This document shows positions 6,010 to 11,627 of a stretch of DNA of 11,627 nucleotides, piece after piece. A model generated the notes under the pieces. That model was not told the DNA's origin, did no database searches, and saw nothing but the letters and a program-made list of their open reading frames with translations. The stretch spans positions 623-12,249 of the forward strand of contig JAOZTS010000028.1 of the NCBI GenBank assembly GCA_029939035.1, written 5' to 3'. The stretch is from Candidatus Altimarinota bacterium. Its GTDB lineage: Bacteria; Patescibacteriota; Gracilibacteria; UBA1369; LOWO2-01-FULL-3. Numbering within the stretch: position 1 is the first letter of the stretch; the number at the start of each line of letters is the position of its first letter. A program made the translations under genes and the position numbers.

Positions 6010-8895
6010 ATGCTATTCGGATTATTTGGAAAAAAGAAGGAGGATAAAAAAACTTCACTTAAAGAGCGTATGGAGGCTACTGTAGAAGAGCAGCTTTCAG
6101 GAACTTTGGTGGTTGGAACTTCTGAACTTGAAAAGGCAAAATTGGAAGCTGAGAAGGTAAAGCAAAAAGCCGAGACTTCTAAGATTAAGGTTGAGGCTGT
6201 GGTTCCAAAGAAAGTAGCGGCAAAGGTTTTGCCGAAAAATGAAGTATCTGTAGGGGGTCAACTTTCAGAGACTTTGGTGGTAGGAACTGCAGAATCAGAA
6301 ATTGCAAAGCAGAAAGCTGAGAGTGAAAAACAAAAAGTTGTAAAACCATGGTCCAGACCTGATAAGCCAATACCTTTGGAGAAAAAGGAACAGGATTTGG
6401 TAAATAAAGGATTAAGTTGTTCGCTTCTTGTAATAGGGACAAGGGGAGTGGAGTTTAAAATACCGAAAGTTGTGGAGCCTAAACTAAAGCTTATTCCGAA
6501 GTCTAAACCAAAGTCTAAGCCAAAACCAAAGCCAAAGGCTGCACCGAAAAAGAAAGAACCTATATTGAGGAGCGAATCAAGTAGTTTGATTCTTGGGAAT
6601 TTTGTTAAAATTATTATTTTCTTGCTGATTGGAGCATTGGCCTCGGCTGGAAATTATTTTCTTGAGAGTGGAGTTATTTCTTCTGATGAAATTCAAGTTG
6701 ATGTCTTTTCATCGTTTGATTATGTAGAAGAAAATATTGTTCCTGAAAGGGGAATTATAAGGTTTGCAGATGAAATTGGTTATGGATTTACGAATTCTGC
6801 AATTGTGGATTCAGTTTCTGATAACGAATATGTCTTTAATATAGATTCTGCGAAATTGTGGGGAAATTTTACTATCAGTGATGCAAAAGTGAATTTTGTG
6901 GCTGGGAGAGTTGTTATTATCCCTGATCATGCGGCGTTTAATTTAGAGTTTGACGGGAAAAGGGTGAAACTTTCTGTATATGATGGTGATGTCTATATTG
7001 GGTTTTTGGAAGAGGGGATTGTTGTAGATGAATATGTTGATCCTTATTCATCAATGTTCGTAAATAAATTATTGGTTCCAAAAGATACTCAAGTTGAAAT
7101 TCCATTAAAAAAGATTACTTCGAAGCTTCAATCACTTTTGTATCTGAAGCTTGTAAAAGAATTTAAATATTCAGCAATTGCTTCGTCAGAGAGAAGTTCT
7201 GATTGGACTGTAAACAATATGTCAAAGGACGTGAAGTATGTTGAATTGATTAGGCAGGAAAAGATTTCCGAAATTATCTTTGATGGTCTTGCAACAGGTG
7301 ATTCTGCTATGGATGACTTTGTTTATTGGGCTGAGGAGAATTTGACTTTTATCCCGGATAAAAAATATCAAATTGTTTTTGATCATTTGTTTGCTTCTTT
7401 GGAAGATGCAATTTTTTATGCAAATGATGGAAACGATATTTTTAGCATTACAAGCTATGATGAGTTTATCGCTGGTCTTTCAAGTCTGTCCTTGGAAATG
7501 TCTGAGAGTGAAGAGTTTTTGAGTAGATATGATTCTTATATAGAGGAACTTTCAATTTTTGGTCCGGAATCTGATCAGTATGATGTTTTGATTAAATTAT
7601 TGGAGAAAAAACTTATGAGTGGTCGTGATAAATATGAAGTGATGGGAGCTATTTGGCATGATGTTTATGAGGGTTTTGGTTCGGGAAATCTTGAGGCTGA
7701 AGAGGCTTTGAATCAATATTATGGGTATTTGGATAATGTGATTTTGAGTGGAGAGAAGATAGATACTGATTTTTATCGGGAATATATTACGTTTCAAAAT
7801 CAATTGTTTGATAATTTGTTTTTGAGATCTTCAGTGTTTTATCGAGATGGATACTTTGCTATGAAGAATGTTTTGGAGCAGAAGTATTTGGAATTGTTCG
7901 ATGGTGATGAGGAGTTGGCTCAAGAACTTATTAGTAATAAAATCGATTTCTTAAAAAGATTAATGAAGTTTTTCTTTGATGAGGAAATTGAAGTTTCTGA
8001 GGCGAAGCAAATATTATCTCGTTTAGTTGAGGAGATCGATGAGCTTATGCCTGTGAGTGATAGCAGTGTGGCTGTAATTGAGCTTTTTGAAACTAGACTT
8101 GAAGATATCGCTGATTTTTGGGGATATTTGAACAGTCCTGAGTATCATATTTCAAAGACTTATGGTTTGAATCATAAAGACCGATATGAAACTTATCTGG
8201 ATGAAAAGGACAAGATTTGGGATTTTATTAATATTCAGGAAGAAGTTTTAGGTGAGGTTGTTGTTGAGGTTACTGTAGAGGATGTGAAAGCTGCACTTGA
8301 AGCTGTTTTCTTGGAGAACGAAGAAATTAGCGAGGTTGAGATAGATGATCTGGAAGCTCCTGATGAAAGATATATTGTTGTTAGGGGGGTGATAGGAGGT
8401 TATCCTTTTGATGCAGTATATGATAGGGATAAAGAGCTGCTTGATGAGGTTTATACTTATAATGAATTGGTTTCGGATAGAGCTGTGAATTTGAATAATT
8501 TATTACCTTTATTGCAAGAAAGATTTGCAGATTTTGCAGATGTGGATTTGGGAGATGATGAAGATCTTACCGTTGAAAGTGTTGCTGAAAGAGCTGCCAG
8601 GCTTTATATAGCCGAGCTTATTGCTGGTTATGGATTTGAAATTGTAATGGAGGATGTGAGTGTTGTTGACGAGCTAAATGCAATTTATAGAGTTGAAGGA
8701 GTGAGTAAACAGGATACTAATGATGTTATTGCGACATTTGATTTTGTGGTGAATGGTGAAAAGGTTATTAATTTGTACTTGGAAGTAAGTGGCGAGTCAA
8801 TTGTTTTGGACGATGAATATACTTTGGAAGAATTATCTAGTATTGCTTCGGCTGAGGAAGATTTCACAGTGGAGGAAGAAGGTGTTTTGAGGTAG
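6010..8895 (+). CDS. Large single-pass membrane protein with FecR-like domain, operon partner of VirB4
   Basis: I do not recognise this 961-residue protein as a whole. Residues 1-190 are Lys-rich and contain three copies of a short motif (LSxTLVVGT-like, near 28, 84 and 134) and a Lys/Pro stretch at 160-184. One transmembrane helix is at about 194-217 (NFVKIIIFLLIGALAS). The basic side before it should be cytosolic and the acidic side after it extracytoplasmic. Residues about 238-370 resemble a FecR-type beta domain (AKLWGNFTISDAKVNFVAG, then KRVKLSVYDGDVYIG, then NKLLVPKDTQVEIP). Residues 400-740 are predicted mostly helical, and about 755-945 hold two similar alpha-beta units. It follows the VirB4 frame by 13 bp, so it is probably co-expressed and may anchor the ATPase to an envelope complex. 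Function is inferred from context. The start ATG at 6010 has no Shine-Dalgarno site. The stop is TAG. Confidence 0.85.
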   Translation: MLFGLFGKKKEDKKTSLKERMEATVEEQLSGTLVVGTSELEKAKLEAEKVKQKAETSKIKVEAVVPKKVAAKVLPKNEVSVGGQLSETLVVGTAESEIAKQKAESEKQKVVKPWSRPDKPIPLEKKEQDLVNKGLSCSLLVIGTRGVEFKIPKVVEPKLKLIPKSKPKSKPKPKPKAAPKKKEPILRSESSSLILGNFVKIIIFLLIGALASAGNYFLESGVISSDEIQVDVFSSFDYVEENIVPERGIIRFADEIGYGFTNSAIVDSVSDNEYVFNIDSAKLWGNFTISDAKVNFVAGRVVIIPDHAAFNLEFDGKRVKLSVYDGDVYIGFLEEGIVVDEYVDPYSSMFVNKLLVPKDTQVEIPLKKITSKLQSLLYLKLVKEFKYSAIASSERSSDWTVNNMSKDVKYVELIRQEKISEIIFDGLATGDSAMDDFVYWAEENLTFIPDKKYQIVFDHLFASLEDAIFYANDGNDIFSITSYDEFIAGLSSLSLEMSESEEFLSRYDSYIEELSIFGPESDQYDVLIKLLEKKLMSGRDKYEVMGAIWHDVYEGFGSGNLEAEEALNQYYGYLDNVILSGEKIDTDFYREYITFQNQLFDNLFLRSSVFYRDGYFAMKNVLEQKYLELFDGDEELAQELISNKIDFLKRLMKFFFDEEIEVSEAKQILSRLVEEIDELMPVSDSSVAVIELFETRLEDIADFWGYLNSPEYHISKTYGLNHKDRYETYLDEKDKIWDFINIQEEVLGEVVVEVTVEDVKAALEAVFLENEEISEVEIDDLEAPDERYIVVRGVIGGYPFDAVYDRDKELLDEVYTYNELVSDRAVNLNNLLPLLQERFADFADVDLGDDEDLTVESVAERAARLYIAELIAGYGFEIVMEDVSVVDELNAIYRVEGVSKQDTNDVIATFDFVVNGEKVINLYLEVSGESIVLDDEYTLEELSSIASAEEDFTVEEEGVLR
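6091..6441 (+). repeat. Three degenerate copies of a short LS-TLVVGT motif
   Basis: QLSGTLVVGT at residues 28-37 (6091-6120), QLSETLVVGT at 84-93 (6259-6288) and GLSCSLLVIGT at 134-144 (6409-6441) lie in the Lys-rich cytosolic tail. The first two differ by 4 of 30 bases. The first two are also followed by similar helical stretches rich in Lys, Glu and Ala. This looks like a duplicated linear motif, perhaps a docking site. Confidence 0.75.
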
Positions 8896-8920
8896 GTAGG
8901 ATTTTTATAAAATACTCATG

Positions 8921-8934
8921 ACAAGTTTTGATTC

Positions 8935-8938
<4 letters not shown>
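8921..8938. promoter_or_regulatory. Inverted repeat overlapping the gyrB -35 region
   Basis: ACAAG (8921-8925) and CTTGT (8934-8938) are perfect complements around an 8-nt centre. The second arm overlaps the -35 hexamer. It shares the 7-mer GACAAGT with the inverted repeat at the gyrA start site, read on the gyrA coding strand. It could be an operator or a weak end-of-operon hairpin; no T-run directly follows. Confidence 0.3.
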
Positions 8939-10890
<1,952 letters not shown>

Positions 10891-10895
10891 AAATG

Positions 10896-10923
10896 TTGCA
10901 TTTTAAGGAATATTCCCTATAAT
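10896..10923 (+). promoter_or_regulatory. rpsU promoter with consensus -10 and a palindromic spacer
   Basis: TTGCAT (10896-10901) is followed after 16 bp by a perfect TATAAT (10918-10923). The predicted start is near 10930, about 40 nt before the rpsU ATG. The spacer contains the perfect palindrome GGAATATTCC (10907-10916), which could be a regulator site. The promoter begins only a few bases after the gyrB stop, so rpsU can be expressed apart from gyrB. Confidence 0.6.
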
Positions 10924-10953
10924 GCTCATGTTTATTTACCTAACGATTATTGA

Positions 10954-10960
10954 AAGGGGA
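10954..10960 (+). promoter_or_regulatory. Shine-Dalgarno site that fixes the rpsU start
   Basis: AAGGGGA lies 10 nt before ATG at 10971 and supports that start over the in-frame TTG at 10950. It is the only convincing Shine-Dalgarno site before a gene in this window. Confidence 0.6.
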
Positions 10961-10970
10961 TGAAATCAAT

Positions 10971-11177
10971 ATGAAAGTCACAATATGGAAAAATGATAAG
11001 GAATCAAACGAGAGAGCAATAACTCGTTTCAACAAGAAAGTTCAATCTAGTCGAAAACTTTTGAAGGTTCGTGGTGAGAGATATCATAAAAAAGATGATA
11101 CAAAGAGGCAAAAGAGACAGTCAGCGATTATGAGAGAGCATTATCGTTCTCAAAAAGAGCGAAGTAAGTTCTATTAA
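10971..11177 (+). CDS. rpsU: 30S ribosomal protein bS21
   Basis: bS21 is a small basic protein of the 30S platform near the anti-Shine-Dalgarno region and helps initiation. The 68-residue product starts MKVTIWKNDKESNERAITRF and has the family pattern of an N-terminal strand, NESxERAI-RF-KKVQ, and then Arg/Lys-rich helices (SSRKLLKVRGERYHKKDDTK) ending in SKFY. An in-frame TTG 21 nt upstream would add seven residues. ATG at 10971 is preferred because the N-terminus then fits the family and a Shine-Dalgarno site lies at the right distance. It has its own promoter and terminator and so appears to be a single-gene transcript, possibly with read-through from gyrB. Confidence 0.93.
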   Translation: MKVTIWKNDKESNERAITRFNKKVQSSRKLLKVRGERYHKKDDTKRQKRQSAIMREHYRSQKERSKFY

Positions 11178-11186
11178 GTTTTAATC

Positions 11187-11227
11187 AGGCGTTCATTCGG
11201 TTTACCGGAAGGGCGTCTTTTTTTTTT
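11187..11227 (+). terminator. Intrinsic terminator after rpsU
   Basis: A 14-position stem (arms 11187-11200 and 11205-11218) has 13 pairs, counting G-U, with one A-A mismatch and a TTTA tetraloop. It is followed by ten consecutive T (11218-11227). It starts 10 bp after the rpsU stop and ends 3 bp before the prmC ATG. Confidence 0.88.
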
Positions 11228-11230
11228 ATT

Positions 11231-11627
11231 ATGAAAATTATTGATTTGATGAAGAAGGGGACTATGGCTTTGGCCGGAAGGGAAACTGCAGTGTTGGATG
11301 CGGAAGTTTTGCTTTGCTATGTGCTTGAAGTTGATCGAGAATATTTGATTGCGCATAGGGAGGAGGAGGTCGATAAATTTAAGTGTAGTTTGTTTAATGA
11401 ATATTTGAAGCAGATGGAGAGTGGAAAGCCGATTGCATATATTTTGGGAGAAAAAGAGTTTCATGGATTGAATTTCTTTGTGGATGAGAGAGTTTTGATT
11501 CCTCGACCTGAAACTGAGCATGTTGTGGAGAAGGCTTTGGATTATTTGAGGGCAAATGATGAGAGCGGGAGGAAGTTTAGTGTTTTGGATGTTGGAACAG
11601 GTAGTGGTTGTATTCCAATTTCGATTG
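11231..11627 (+). CDS. prmC: Peptide chain release factor N5-glutamine methyltransferase, 3'-truncated
   Basis: PrmC (HemK) methylates the glutamine of the GGQ motif in release factors RF1 and RF2, using S-adenosylmethionine. The 132 codons present cover the N-terminal helical domain (ETAVLDAEVLLCYVL, then GKPIAYILGEKEFHGLNFFV, then VLIPRPETEHVVEKAL) and reach the methyltransferase motif I, LDVGTGSGCIPISI. The catalytic NPPY motif would lie beyond the right edge. ATG at 11231 gives an N-terminus of family length; ATG at 11264 has a better Shine-Dalgarno (AAGGGG) but would lose part of the first helix. No separate promoter is visible, because the rpsU terminator ends 3 bp before the ATG. Expression must come from read-through or an unrecognised start. 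Confidence 0.93.
   Translation, partial: MKIIDLMKKGTMALAGRETAVLDAEVLLCYVLEVDREYLIAHREEEVDKFKCSLFNEYLKQMESGKPIAYILGEKEFHGLNFFVDERVLIPRPETEHVVEKALDYLRANDESGRKFSVLDVGTGSGCIPISI

Noticed and set aside
6185..6442. 85-codon minus-strand frame
   Set aside because: It is antisense to the Lys-rich tail of the membrane protein and of low complexity.
10950..10970. TTG start for rpsU adding seven residues
   Set aside because: The Shine-Dalgarno site and the bS21 family N-terminus both favour ATG at 10971.
11174..11521. 115-codon minus-strand frame
   Set aside because: It runs antisense through prmC and the rpsU terminator, and prmC is clearly the coding strand.

Overview
The window is about 11.6 kb of compact, AT-rich bacterial DNA. 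It carries the two DNA gyrase genes, ribosomal protein bS21, the start of the release-factor methyltransferase gene prmC, a VirB4-type ATPase operon and one truncated exported protein. The style suggests a member of the Candidate Phyla Radiation (Patescibacteria): a 68-residue bS21, a VirB4-like ATPase whose sequence resembles the form common in that group, large lysine-rich low-complexity proteins and little use of Shine-Dalgarno sites. Peregrinibacteria is a guess on style only. The code is standard: gyrA and gyrB run full length on GGN glycine codons with no in-frame TGA, which argues against the UGA-Gly lineages (Gracilibacteria, Absconditabacteria). This is inference from sequence alone.

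Layout, left to right. At 1-699 (minus strand, cut by the window edge) is a secreted protein with a CARDB-like domain and at least three 35-residue Asp-rich calcium-binding repeats. At 721-820 is a sharply GC-rich (about 67%) block with small repeats and a hairpin, directly after the gyrA stop. At 821-3484 (minus) is gyrA. At 3485-3661 is a divergent promoter region serving gyrA on the left and a plus-strand operon on the right. At 3662-8895 is the operon: a VirB4-like ATPase split over two overlapping frames (3662-4522 and 4464-5996), then a 961-residue single-pass membrane protein with a FecR-like domain (6010-8895). At 8974-10890 is gyrB, with its own promoter so close to the ATG that the mRNA would be nearly leaderless. 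At 10971-11177 is rpsU, with its own promoter and a strong intrinsic terminator. At 11231-11627 is prmC, cut by the right edge. No gene-free stretch exceeds 177 bp.

GyrA and GyrB form the A2B2 gyrase that puts negative supercoils into DNA. They are not in one operon: they lie on opposite strands either side of the VirB4 operon. bS21 and PrmC belong to translation. The VirB4 operon is the accessory and least understood part. The cytosolic ATPase and the membrane protein probably act together in a type IV secretion-like or pilus-like envelope machine. The most notable observation is the +1 break that splits VirB4 in the middle of a normally continuous domain. No CRISPR array, insertion sequence, tRNA or rRNA was seen.
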